Assembly (NCBI GenBank): GCA_003531585.1
Contig: DQFX01000036.1
Coordinates: forward strand, 19,794 to 64,586
Direction of reading: 5' to 3'
Length of the DNA: 44,793 nt
Origin: Oscillospiraceae bacterium
Lineage (GTDB): Bacteria > Bacillota > Clostridia > Oscillospirales > Ruminococcaceae
Numbering within the stretch: position 1 is the first letter of the stretch; the number at the start of each line of letters is the position of its first letter. Of this stretch, positions 33,879 through 41,760 are shown in pieces. The position numbers and the translations under genes were made by a program. The notes beneath the pieces were generated by a model. It searched no databases. It was not told where the DNA came from and saw only the letters and a program-made list of their open reading frames with translations.

Positions 33879-36212
33879 ATGAGCGACAGAAGGATCGTTG
33901 TAACAGGTCTGGGACTTATCTGCGCGCTCGGCGACGGCACCGACAAGTGCTGGAGCGCAGCTTCAAACGGTATCACCGGTATCCGCGAGGTACAGTCGGT
34001 GAGCACCGAGGGCTGCTACGCAAACAAGGGCGCCGAGGTAGCTGAAAGCTCCGAGCAGCTTTCAGGCGAGGACTACGACCGCAGCTCCCTGCTGTGCATA
34101 AAGGCGGCGGGCGAGGCTCTTGCGGACGCAGGCTACACCGTGACTGCGGATAATTCCGACCGCATAGGCGTTATCGTCGGCAACTGCGTCGGCGGCGCCG
34201 CAAGCATTGACAAGTACTACACCGACGAATTCAAGACCGGCTCCGCAAAGCCGTCCGATATTCTCAGAATGCCTGCTGCTGCCATCGCGAACAACGTTGC
34301 GAAGCACTTCGGGCTGAACGGCGCGACCGCCAACATCGTAAACGCATGCGCTGCGGGCACGATGAGCCTTTCCTATGCCGCCGACCTTATCCGCGCTGGC
34401 AAGGCTGACGCATTCGTTGCAGGCGGCTCCGACAGCTTTTCTTCGCTGGCGTTCGCGGGATTCCACGCGCTGCACGCTCTCGCGGCTGACGCATGCTCCC
34501 CGTTCAACCACAGCAACGGCATAACCCTCGGCGAGGGCGCAGGCATACTTATCGTAGAGAGCTACGAGCACGCAAAGGCACGCGGCGCTAAGATCTACTG
34601 CGAGATACTCGGCTCCGGCGTAAGCTCTGACGCGCACCACATCACCGCTCCCCGCCCCGACGGACAGGGACAGATGAGCGCCATCAGACGCGCAGTAAAG
34701 ACCTCCGGTCTGGAGTTCACCGACATCGACTACATCAACGCCCACGGAACCGGAACCGCAAAGAACGACGAGGCTGAGTTCCTGTCTCTGCACACCCTGT
34801 TTGACGAGAACAAGCACCTTTCCGTAAGCTCCACCAAGTCCATGACAGGCCACTGCCTGGGCGCGGCAGGCTCCATCGAAGCAGTGCTGACCGTCAAGTC
34901 CGTATGCGAGGACGTTGTACCTCCGACAATCGGCTACTCCGACGAGGACCTTGCAATGCTGAAGGAAAAGGCAGGGGATATAGATTTCGTTCCGAACACC
35001 AAGCGCGAGAAGCCCGTTAACTACGCGGTTTCCAACTCCTTTGCGTTCGGCGGCAACAACGCAAGCATCGTATTTGCTAAGAAGCCTCACGAAATTCCCG
35101 ACAATACAAATAGCGAGAAGCTCTACATCACCGGTATCGGCGAGGTAGTCGGCAGCACAGAGGAAGAAGGCAAGGGTATCCGCGCTTCCATCACCTCCGA
35201 CGACTACAAGGAGCACGGCATAAAGATGGCGTTCTACCGCAAGCTCGACCGCTTCAGCCAGATCCAGCTCATAAGCGGCATGAGAGCGCTCGCAGACGGC
35301 AATATCACCATCGACGAGAGCAACGAGAACGACATCGGCATAGTAGTCGGCACGTCCGACGGCCCGATGACCGAGATTGTAGGCTTCCAGAAGGCGGTAG
35401 TAGAGGGAGGCACTGCAAACGGCAGCGCGTTCTCCTTCCCGAACACAGTTTATAACGCCGCAGGCGGATATTTCAGCATTTTCGCCGGTATCAAGGGCTA
35501 CAACGTGACCGTTGCGAACAGCGTTCAGGCTGGCTTACAGAGTATCTGCTACGCCGCTGACGTACTCCACAACGGCAGCGAGAACATCATGGTAGCAAGC
35601 GGCACAGACGAAAACACCGATGTGGACGCAGAGCTTTACGGCAAGCTGGGTCTGCTGGCTGAGACAAAGCCCTATTCTCTTGAGAAGCCCGGCTTCGTGC
35701 TCGGCGAGGGCTCGGTATCCCTCATAGTTGAGAAGGCTTCCTCCGCTGAAAAGCGCGGCGCTGCGAAGTACGCCGAGGTAGCGGGCTGCGCCATGGCTCA
35801 CCACGCTGTAGAGTTCGGCACGGTAAGCGGCTCTGAGGACGCACTCGCAAAGGCTGTAGAGGCTGCATGCGCTGACGCTGGTATCTCCGTATCAGACATC
35901 GACGCGGTAAGCGGCTTCGCGAACGGTCACAAGACCATCGACGAGCTGGAGCTTTCCACCTACAAGAAGGTATTCGGCAGAGATATCCCTGTTTTCGCGG
36001 TAAGGGAGACCATCGGCGAGGCAAGGGCTGCCGCGGGCGCAGAGCAGGCGGCTTACGCTGCGAAGCTCCTCGCGGGTAAGCTTGGAAGCTCCGCTAAGGC
36101 TTACATCGGCGGCAAGGCTGCCGACGTGGACGTTTCCGGTTACAAGTATGTACTGGCGGCGGCATGGGGCGCAGGCGGTTCTTATTCCGCTGTGGTGCTC
36201 AGGAAAGCGTAA
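33879..36212 (+). CDS. Fused ketosynthase and chain-length-factor-like protein (KS-CLF)
   Basis: One 777-residue protein holds two thiolase-fold halves. Residues 1-405 form a complete FabF-type ketosynthase, with active-site Cys157 (VNACAAGTM), His289 (INAHGTGT), Lys320 and His325 (STKSMTGHCLGAAG). Residues 414-777 repeat the fold (LYITGIGEV, LGEGSVSLIVEKA, AAWGAGGSYSAVVL) but lack the catalytic set: the Cys site reads NSVQAGLQS, the first His loop is ANGHKTID and the second is RETIGEARAAAG. An active KS with an inactive KS partner is the KS-alpha/chain-length-factor arrangement of type II polyketide synthases, where the two are usually separate genes. ATG 33879 was chosen one base after the ACP stop. 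The chain made is unknown. Confidence 0.85.
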   Translation: MSDRRIVVTGLGLICALGDGTDKCWSAASNGITGIREVQSVSTEGCYANKGAEVAESSEQLSGEDYDRSSLLCIKAAGEALADAGYTVTADNSDRIGVIVGNCVGGAASIDKYYTDEFKTGSAKPSDILRMPAAAIANNVAKHFGLNGATANIVNACAAGTMSLSYAADLIRAGKADAFVAGGSDSFSSLAFAGFHALHALAADACSPFNHSNGITLGEGAGILIVESYEHAKARGAKIYCEILGSGVSSDAHHITAPRPDGQGQMSAIRRAVKTSGLEFTDIDYINAHGTGTAKNDEAEFLSLHTLFDENKHLSVSSTKSMTGHCLGAAGSIEAVLTVKSVCEDVVPPTIGYSDEDLAMLKEKAGDIDFVPNTKREKPVNYAVSNSFAFGGNNASIVFAKKPHEIPDNTNSEKLYITGIGEVVGSTEEEGKGIRASITSDDYKEHGIKMAFYRKLDRFSQIQLISGMRALADGNITIDESNENDIGIVVGTSDGPMTEIVGFQKAVVEGGTANGSAFSFPNTVYNAAGGYFSIFAGIKGYNVTVANSVQAGLQSICYAADVLHNGSENIMVASGTDENTDVDAELYGKLGLLAETKPYSLEKPGFVLGEGSVSLIVEKASSAEKRGAAKYAEVAGCAMAHHAVEFGTVSGSEDALAKAVEAACADAGISVSDIDAVSGFANGHKTIDELELSTYKKVFGRDIPVFAVRETIGEARAAAGAEQAAYAAKLLAGKLGSSAKAYIGGKAADVDVSGYKYVLAAAWGAGGSYSAVVLRKA

Positions 36213-36220
36213 TATTTCAA

Positions 36221-36248
36221 ATTCGGAATTCGGAATTCGGAATGCGGA
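36221..36248. repeat. Four tandem 7-bp repeats between KS-CLF and fabG
   Basis: ATTCGGA occurs three times in a row and then as ATGCGGA, in the 130-bp gap that is the only long break in this operon. ATTCCGAAT at 36316-36324, followed by CG and TTTTT, can pair with any register of the repeat (ATTCGGAAT). GGTCT/AGACC forms a small hairpin between. The arrangement could attenuate fabG and later genes or simply be a spreading short repeat. Confidence 0.6.
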
Positions 36249-36342
36249 ATTATGGTGTCGCCGCTGAACGCAGGCACCGGAATCCCGTACAAAGGAACGG
36301 TCTAACAGACCCCGGATTCCGAATCGTTTTTAAGGAGGACAA

Positions 36343-37077
36343 ATGGAAAAGGTAGCACTGGTAACCGGCGCTTCCCGCGGAATAGGCAAGGCGTGCGCGC
36401 TTCGCCTGGCGGAATGCGGCTACGATATAGTAGTGAATTACAACTCTAACGAGGCTAAGGCGCAGGAGGTAGTCTCCGCGATAGAAGCGCTCGGTCAGAA
36501 GGCGGTTGCAATTAAGGCGAACACCGCCGACCTCAAGGAAGTTCAGAACATGTTCCGCGAGGCTCACAAGGCTTTCGGCAGACTTGACGTTCTGGTCAAC
36601 AACGCCGGCGTAGTCGACGACGCATTCCTGCTGATGATAAACGAAGATTCCCTCACGAGAAGCCTGGACATCAACATCAAGGGATACTTCCACTGCGCAC
36701 AGCAGGCGGCGCTCAAGATGATGAGCAAGAAGCAGGGCGTTATAATCAACGTTTCCTCTGTAAGCTCCATTCTCGCCGTTGACGGACAGGGCGTTTACAG
36801 CGCTACGAAGGGCGCGGTCAACTCCATGACGGCGACCCTCGCAAAGGAGCTTGCTCCCCGCGGTATCCGCGTAAACGCAGTCGCTCCCGGCTTCATCGAA
36901 ACCGAAATGCTCGACGCTATCCCCGAGGACAAGAAGGAAGAATACCTAAAGGCTATCCCGATGCACCGCCTTGGCACCGCTAAGGAAGTTGCTGACGTAG
37001 TTGCACAGCTCTGCTCCGACGCTTTCGCGTATGTCACCGGACAGGTAATCGTGCTTGACGGAGGTCTCAGCTTATGA
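36343..37077 (+). CDS. fabG: FabG-like 3-ketoacyl-ACP reductase
   Basis: A 244-residue short-chain dehydrogenase with GASRGIG (NADPH binding), NNAG, the catalytic Ser in INVSSVSS and YSATKGAVN (Tyr-x3-Lys). The ending VTGQVIVLDGGLSL is typical of FabG. It reduces beta-keto groups on the carrier protein. It stands in an operon with its own KS, dehydratase and ACP, so it probably serves this pathway. The start follows TAAGGAGGACAA. Confidence 0.93.
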   Translation: MEKVALVTGASRGIGKACALRLAECGYDIVVNYNSNEAKAQEVVSAIEALGQKAVAIKANTADLKEVQNMFREAHKAFGRLDVLVNNAGVVDDAFLLMINEDSLTRSLDINIKGYFHCAQQAALKMMSKKQGVIINVSSVSSILAVDGQGVYSATKGAVNSMTATLAKELAPRGIRVNAVAPGFIETEMLDAIPEDKKEEYLKAIPMHRLGTAKEVADVVAQLCSDAFAYVTGQVIVLDGGLSL

Positions 37078-37523
37078 TGAATCTTCTTGAGATCAATCAG
37101 CGCATAAAGCAGCGCCCGCCTTTCCAGATGATAGAGCGCGTCACCGAGCTTGTCCCGAATGAATCCGCTAAGGGTATCAAGTGCGTTTCCGTCAACGAGC
37201 CGTACTTCATGGGACACTTCCCCGAGGCCCCGATAATGCCCGGAGTCCTGCTCATCGAGAGCGCGGCGCAGCTTTGCAGCCTCGTTATCGCCCCGGACGC
37301 CGCCGCTTCCGATGAAAACAAGCTGTACGTCCTGCTGAAGGTCAAGGATTTCAAGTTTGTGCGCCCGGTTATCCCCGGCGACAGACTGGAGATATCGGTA
37401 AAGGTCACTATGGCAGCCGCCGGAGCGTACGAATTCTCTGCGGTAATATCCGCCGACGGAGTTGTCAAGGCGAAGGGCAGCATGCTTTTCACCTCGATGG
37501 ATAAGAGCGCGGTTTATGGCTGA
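37074..37523 (+). CDS. FabZ-type 3-hydroxyacyl-ACP dehydratase
   Basis: A 149-residue hot-dog protein. The catalytic His is in YFMGHFPEAPIMPGVLLIES and the Glu follows in the same motif (LLIESAAQ), as in FabZ. It should make trans-2-enoyl chains from hydroxyacyl-ACP. No enoyl reductase is in the operon, so double bonds may be kept. The first four bases overlap the fabG stop (ATGA). A FabA-like isomerase function is less likely because the catalytic acid is Glu. Confidence 0.92.
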   Translation: MMNLLEINQRIKQRPPFQMIERVTELVPNESAKGIKCVSVNEPYFMGHFPEAPIMPGVLLIESAAQLCSLVIAPDAAASDENKLYVLLKVKDFKFVRPVIPGDRLEISVKVTMAAAGAYEFSAVISADGVVKAKGSMLFTSMDKSAVYG

Positions 37524-38151
37524 GCTGAAATTTGACTGGAGCGCCTGCATAGTGTCGGGAGGCGCGGAGCTTATAAGCCGGGTAGAAGCGGCGCGGGCAG
37601 AGTATTCAAGCGTTTGCTCGGAGTATTTCGACTACCTGGTTTCGAAGGCTGGCAAAACCGGCGTACACGGCGACCGTTTCGAAGAAAGCGCCTGCGGCTT
37701 CCTGCTGCTGGACAATCTCCTGAAAAAGAACGGGATAGACCGCCGCGACCTCGCGATAATGCACGACAGCGGCGGCAGACCCTGCATAATAAACCGCAGC
37801 GACATTGATTTCAGCATATCGCACTCCGAGGGAGCCGCGCTGTGCTGCCTCGCCATTGGAGCCGACGCTTCCGTAGGCGCGGATATCCAGCATGCGCGTG
37901 AAACCGACCCGCAGCGCATAGAGGAGCTTGCGAAAACCTTCATGCAGCAGCGGGAGCTTCACATGCTCCAGATAAGCTCCGCTGCGGACAGAAAGAACAT
38001 GTTCTACCATGAGTGGACCCGGCGCGAGAGCTACTTTAAAAGGTGCGGTCAGGACGACCTCCCGATGTCCGGGATATTCAGAGAAGGGATCATCAGAGCG
38101 TGCGGCGGGGAGTATTATTACTGCATATCCCTGCCGGAAAACGACGATTAA
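37516..38151 (+). CDS. Sfp-type 4'-phosphopantetheinyl transferase
   Basis: The 211-residue protein has the two family motifs: SVGADIQHARE (magnesium-binding Asp) near residue 120 and MFYHEWTRRESYFKRCG (WxxxExxxK-like) near residue 160. FSISHSEGAALCCLAIG precedes them. It moves phosphopantetheine from CoA to carrier proteins; the ACP of this operon is the obvious target. It starts at ATG 37516, overlapping the dehydratase gene by eight bases. An open frame to 37462 is not supported by a ribosome site. Confidence 0.88.
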   Translation: MAELKFDWSACIVSGGAELISRVEAARAEYSSVCSEYFDYLVSKAGKTGVHGDRFEESACGFLLLDNLLKKNGIDRRDLAIMHDSGGRPCIINRSDIDFSISHSEGAALCCLAIGADASVGADIQHARETDPQRIEELAKTFMQQRELHMLQISSAADRKNMFYHEWTRRESYFKRCGQDDLPMSGIFREGIIRACGGEYYYCISLPENDD

Positions 38152-38160
38152 GGAGAATAA

Positions 38161-38868
38161 ATGAAAGTATTAGTATTGAACGGAAGCCCCAAGGCAGAGC
38201 GCAGCAATACCCTGAACATCACAAAGGCGTTTCTGAAGGGATTCCCCGCTGACACAGAGGTTGAGCAGATAAACCTCTACAAGAAGGACATCAAGCCCTG
38301 CCTGGGCTGTTTCTCCTGCTGGAGCAGAACTCCCGGACAGTGCGTCATCAAGGACGACATGCAGGATATCTACGAAAAGATCAAGGCTGCGGATATCGTT
38401 ATAGAGAGTTTCCCGCTGTATTTCTTCGGAATGCCGTCCCAGATGAAGGCGACAACGGACCGCTGCCTGCCGTTCATGCTGCCGTATATGGGAAATCTTG
38501 TCGAGGACAAGAACGCAAGCTTCCACGAGCTGCGCGATGAATCAATGCATGAAAAGCGCCTTGTAGTCATCACCACCTGCGGCTATGTCGACGAAAAGCC
38601 GATGTATCCCGCGCTGCTGAAGCAGCTTGACCTTATCGCAGGCGAGGGACACTACACCGCGATACTATGTCCCGAGGGCGAGCTGTTCATCGCCGATAAG
38701 GCAAAACGCCAGCGCGATGGCTACCTTGCCGAGATAACCAGGGCAGGCGCAGAGTTCGCACAGAACCGCGCACTCTCCGAGGAAACAAAGAAGCGTATCG
38801 CAAAGCCGATACTTTCCCCGAAGGGCTTCGAGACCATCACCCTCGCTCACTGGGGAATGAACAAGTAA
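38161..38868 (+). CDS. NADPH-dependent FMN reductase/flavodoxin-fold protein
   Basis: The 235-residue product starts with the flavodoxin-like phosphate loop VLNGSPKAERSNTLNI. The clostridial cysteine motif KPCLGCFSCWSRTPGQC follows, then PLYFFGMPSQMKATTDR (FMN-binding region). Such proteins are flavin-dependent oxidoreductases of varied function; the Cys cluster may be redox-active and does not prove an iron-sulfur centre. It has TAAGGAGAATAA before its start and is the last gene before a strong terminator, so it is probably part of the operon. It might alter the polyene or supply reducing power. It does not resemble enoyl-ACP reductases FabI, FabK or FabL. Confidence 0.82.
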   Translation: MKVLVLNGSPKAERSNTLNITKAFLKGFPADTEVEQINLYKKDIKPCLGCFSCWSRTPGQCVIKDDMQDIYEKIKAADIVIESFPLYFFGMPSQMKATTDRCLPFMLPYMGNLVEDKNASFHELRDESMHEKRLVVITTCGYVDEKPMYPALLKQLDLIAGEGHYTAILCPEGELFIADKAKRQRDGYLAEITRAGAEFAQNRALSEETKKRIAKPILSPKGFETITLAHWGMNK

Positions 38869-38896
38869 TACGAACCGGACTTAAACCGGGCAATAA

Positions 38897-38930
38897 AAAA
38901 ATCCACGGAACAAACGCTCCGTGGATTTTT
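38897..38930 (+). terminator. Intrinsic terminator of the polyketide-type operon
   Basis: AAAAATCCACGGA and TCCGTGGATTTTT form a perfect 13-bp stem with an eight-base loop and a T-run, 28 bp after the last stop. It marks the operon end and stands just before the MITE-like element. Confidence 0.92.
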
Positions 38931-38935
38931 GTTAT

Positions 38936-39108
38936 GGCAATACCGCACAAAGATTGTGCGTGTATTGCGCAGTCAGATTTTTCGTCAGATTGTACAATGA
39001 GGACGACGCAAGGCTGACGCCTTGCTAGGACGAATTGTGCAAGATGACGGAAAAGATGCAAGCAAGACACGTGCAAAATCCAATAAATGGTCTTTGTGCG
39101 GTGTTGCC
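38936..39108. mobile_element. MITE-like 173-bp palindromic element with TTAT flanks
   Basis: The ends are inverted copies of GGCAAYACCGCACAAAGA (18 bp, one difference). Most of the inside also pairs arm to arm: TTGTACAAT/GGACGACGCAAGG on the left against CCTTGCTAGGACGAATTGTGCAA on the right, split by eye, around a central GCAAGG/CCTTGC hairpin (39008-39025). The same four bases, TTAT, stand directly outside both ends (38932-38935 and 39109-39112), like a target-site duplication. There is no gene inside. Size, inverted ends and duplication fit a miniature transposable element; the parent transposase is not in this window. Confidence 0.7.
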
Positions 39109-39124
39109 TTATGTTCTTACGCAA

Positions 39125-39439
39125 TTACTTGATGATGGTGATACCGCCGATAACGGGCAGTGGCTTCATCTCGCCCTGAGCAACGTTAACGATGCCGAGG
39201 ATCATGAGAACCAGTGAAGCAAGGCTGCCAAGTCCGGATACGATAGCGCCGATGAAACCGATAAACGGAATAACGGAAAGAATACCGCCTGCTATGCCGA
39301 TAACGATTTCTGCCAGGAACAGAACCAGTCCCTGATTAGCGTGGAACTTTGCGAACGGAGTCTTGCCTGCTGCAAGTCCGACTATCCACAGAATACCGAT
39401 GTAGCTGAGAATACCAAATACCTTATCATTAGAGTCCAT
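39125..39439 (-). CDS. Small Tic20/DUF4870-like membrane protein
   Basis: A 104-residue protein with three to four hydrophobic segments (VFGILSYIGILWIVGLAAG, LVLFLAEIVIGIAGGILSV, FIGAIVSGLGSLASLVLMIL) and the motif FAKFHANQGLVL, typical of the DUF4870/Tic20-like family of small membrane proteins. The function is unknown. ATG 39439 follows AGGAGGT by about 8 bases; the open frame to 39547 begins before the transcription start. It is transcribed alone from a good promoter. The MITE-like element lies 16 bp beyond its stop. Confidence 0.8.
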   Translation of the reverse strand: MDSNDKVFGILSYIGILWIVGLAAGKTPFAKFHANQGLVLFLAEIVIGIAGGILSVIPFIGFIGAIVSGLGSLASLVLMILGIVNVAQGEMKPLPVIGGITIIK

Positions 39440-39518
39440 ATTTATTACCTCCTGAAATATACCAGCCGCAGCCGTTGGCGCCACAAACCTACGACAAAAT
39501 TTCACACGGCTTACATAT

Positions 39519-39547
39519 ATCATATAACAAAATGCGGCTTTTGTCAA
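39519..39547 (-). promoter_or_regulatory. Promoter of the small membrane protein gene
   Basis: On the minus strand TTGACA and TATGAT are separated by 17 bases, giving a leader of about 70 bases before ATG 39439. It stands in the 133-bp gap after hemZ. Confidence 0.75.
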
Positions 39548-39572
39548 CTAAATCGGTGAAATCTAACGTAAA

Positions 39573-40994
39573 TTATACGAAAAAGCTAAAAATCTCCCGT
39601 TTGTTCTCAAGAATATCGTTAAATCTATCCAAGTATTCGTACGGATATTTATGATTGGTTATACGCTTTATCCTGCCGGTTCTGCGGTCGACAAGCTTTG
39701 TGGAAGCTCCCGCGCCCACTGCAAGTATAGTCTGAAGCTCCTCCATGATGTAGGTGTTGTAGAGGCTTTCGGTGCCGGGCTTTGCGTAGCCGGTGTTCTC
39801 CTGGTTGTCGGCGGTGTTCTTCTGCCGATAGAGATAGTACGGGATATACCCGTGCTCCGCCAGCTTCTGGTGAGCGTAGTCTATCATGCGCTCCGTTTCG
39901 CCCGCTGCGCCTTCCTTACCCTCACGGAACAGCGCCGCCGCGCGCTTCAGCGACAGGCTGTGCACCGTGATATTCTCCGGCGACAGACCGCACACCGCGT
40001 CAAGACTCGCCGCAAAGCTGTCGAACGTATCCGTAGGAAGCCCCGCGATAAGATCCATGTTGATAACGTCGAATCCGGTCTCCCGCGCCATCAGGAACGC
40101 TTCCTCCGTCTGGCGGCTGTCGTGGGAGCGCCCTATCGCCTTCAGAACGCTGTCGTTCATCGTCTGCGGATTGACGCTTATCCTGCCGACGCCCGCAGCC
40201 TTTATCGCTTCCAGCTTCTCAGGGGTTATCGTGTCCGGTCTGCCGGCTTCCACCGTGAATTCACGGATATGCGAGAGGTCGAAGCACTCCAGCGCCGAGA
40301 ACAGCATTTTAAGCTGCTCAGCGGAAAGCACCGTGGGAGTTCCGCCGCCGAAGTAGATGGTATCCGGAACAAGCCCCAAATGCCGCGATATCGTGGAAAG
40401 CTGCCGCATCTCCTCCATCATTCGCCCGAGGTACTCGTCCAGCCTTGCCGCCGCGGAATTCACCGAATGCGAAACAAAGCTGCAATAACTGCACCGCGTA
40501 GGGCAGAACGGAATAGACACATAAAGGCTGAACGAATTCTCAGGTATACTGTCGGCGAGCGGCTTCTGAACCTGCTCGATACGCCGCGAAACAGCCAGCT
40601 TCCGGGGGCTTACAAGCAGCGACTGAAAAGCCTGCGCGTCGGTGAGCTTCGACAGCACCTTGACCGGGCGCACTCCGGTGAGTATCCCCCAGGGGAGGTC
40701 GCGCCCAGTGTACTCGCGAAGCGCCTTGTAGAGCAGTATGCACAGCTCCCGCTCCTGCTCCTTTTCGGGCATGCCGCCGGGAATGCTGCGGCTCATGCAG
40801 AATCGTTTTCCTTCGCGCACCAGATCCACGGAAAGCTCCGCGCCGCCGGGGTATTCCACCTTTTCCGTAAGGCAGAAATCGCCCTGTGCGTCCGCCTTGT
40901 CGGTGGAGAGCTTTATTCCCGGCTCGTTTATAAAGTTGCGGAACAGCCGCTCAACCTCGTACTGAAATCTGTGATTGCTGAAAATAAGTGTCAT
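39573..40994 (-). CDS. hemZ: Radical SAM protein of the HemZ (coproporphyrinogen dehydrogenase) type
   Basis: The 473-residue protein has a HemZ-type amino-terminal region of about 160 residues, then the radical SAM cluster motif FCPTRCSYCSF (CX3CX2C), and YFGGGTPTVLSAEQLKML, EAGRPDTITPEKL and NPQTMNDSVLKAIGRSH as in HemN-like enzymes. Some relatives oxidise coproporphyrinogen III without oxygen; others bind heme or act differently, so the activity is not certain. Only one base separates it from the HAD gene, with AGAGGATA as ribosome site. No other heme biosynthesis gene is present, which makes a plain heme role less obvious. Confidence 0.85.
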   Translation of the reverse strand: MTLIFSNHRFQYEVERLFRNFINEPGIKLSTDKADAQGDFCLTEKVEYPGGAELSVDLVREGKRFCMSRSIPGGMPEKEQERELCILLYKALREYTGRDLPWGILTGVRPVKVLSKLTDAQAFQSLLVSPRKLAVSRRIEQVQKPLADSIPENSFSLYVSIPFCPTRCSYCSFVSHSVNSAAARLDEYLGRMMEEMRQLSTISRHLGLVPDTIYFGGGTPTVLSAEQLKMLFSALECFDLSHIREFTVEAGRPDTITPEKLEAIKAAGVGRISVNPQTMNDSVLKAIGRSHDSRQTEEAFLMARETGFDVINMDLIAGLPTDTFDSFAASLDAVCGLSPENITVHSLSLKRAAALFREGKEGAAGETERMIDYAHQKLAEHGYIPYYLYRQKNTADNQENTGYAKPGTESLYNTYIMEELQTILAVGAGASTKLVDRRTGRIKRITNHKYPYEYLDRFNDILENKREIFSFFV

Positions 40995-40995
40995 T

Positions 40996-41760
40996 TTATA
41001 TCCTCTGTTTTGCTTTGCAAAGTTCGGAAAAATACTCCGTTACAAATTCCGGGAACCTCTCCCGGCGCGAAACGACTTTTTCCGCAGCCGTGACCCCGGA
41101 AATATCCCCCGGGTACACCGCCGTATCCGCGGCGTTCAGCATTGGAATATCCATGGCGCTGTCCCCGGCGCAGACTATTCTGCTGAAACCGCGCCGCTCT
41201 TTTAACATACCCGCAAAGCGGTTCACCGCCGCCCCCTTGCACAGACCCGCAGGAAGCGCGTAGACCTTCGCCCCCGTCGCGAAGCAGCTTACCTCCGCCC
41301 CGGATACCTCGTTCAGCCTCCGAAGCATGCTTTCCGGCTCCGTGGACTTTGTGAAAAGGAACATTCCATCAACCATGCGTATTTCAAAGTTCCTGCCGGG
41401 ATCCTGCTCCATAACGCTGCGGCAGCGCTCCAGCCCCCTGGAGCTTTCCTGCACCAGCCGCATTGTGCGTCTTGCCCAGTCCGGGTCGGGAACTCCGTTC
41501 ACCAGCAGAGTGCCGCCGTTGTCGGTCAGCGCGTATTCCGGCGAGAATCCCTCCGGAAAGCGTATTCTGCGGTACTGCTCAATGCTCCGGGTGGTCACAG
41601 GGATTATCTCCAGCCCCGGGAGCAGCTCCGCCTGACGTTTCGTTATGCAGGATATCTCCCTGTTGTCCTTGTATTCGCACACGATGTCCCCGGGCTGCTT
41701 TCTCGAAGCTGAAAAAATCAGCGTGCCGTCAAGGTCGGAGAAAATAAGCGGCTCAAACAT
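40996..41760 (-). CDS. HAD-family phosphatase of the PRTase/TRSP module
   Basis: The 254-residue protein has HAD motif I FSDLDGTL near residue 8, motif II in IPVTTRS, a Lys in LCKGAAVNR and motif IV AGDSAMDIPML, with a cap domain between motifs II and III as in the sucrose-phosphatase/Cof-like group. In Ter-associated neighbourhoods a HAD of this type stands beside PRTase-TRSP and StiP genes and is proposed to act on a nucleotide-like intermediate. Its start overlaps the upstream stop by eight bases (ATGTTTGA), so translation is probably coupled. Confidence 0.85.
   Translation of the reverse strand: MFEPLIFSDLDGTLIFSASRKQPGDIVCEYKDNREISCITKRQAELLPGLEIIPVTTRSIEQYRRIRFPEGFSPEYALTDNGGTLLVNGVPDPDWARRTMRLVQESSRGLERCRSVMEQDPGRNFEIRMVDGMFLFTKSTEPESMLRRLNEVSGAEVSCFATGAKVYALPAGLCKGAAVNRFAGMLKERRGFSRIVCAGDSAMDIPMLNAADTAVYPGDISGVTAAEKVVSRRERFPEFVTEYFSELCKAKQRI

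Noticed and set aside
34062..35216. Open frame of 384 codons on the minus strand opposite the KS-CLF gene
   Set aside because: It is antisense to conserved ketosynthase motifs, has no recognisable domain and reflects the codon bias of the real gene.
36221..36248. CRISPR-like array
   Set aside because: The repeats are 7 bp and directly adjacent without spacers; no cas gene is in the window.
38161..38868. Flavoprotein as the enoyl reductase of the polyketide-type operon
   Set aside because: It has a flavodoxin/FMN-reductase fold with a four-Cys motif, not the FabI, FabL or FabK sequence patterns.
39651..41093. Open frame of 480 codons on the plus strand opposite hemZ
   Set aside because: The opposite strand encodes a clear radical SAM protein with its motifs intact; the plus frame is Arg/Leu-rich without domain signs.
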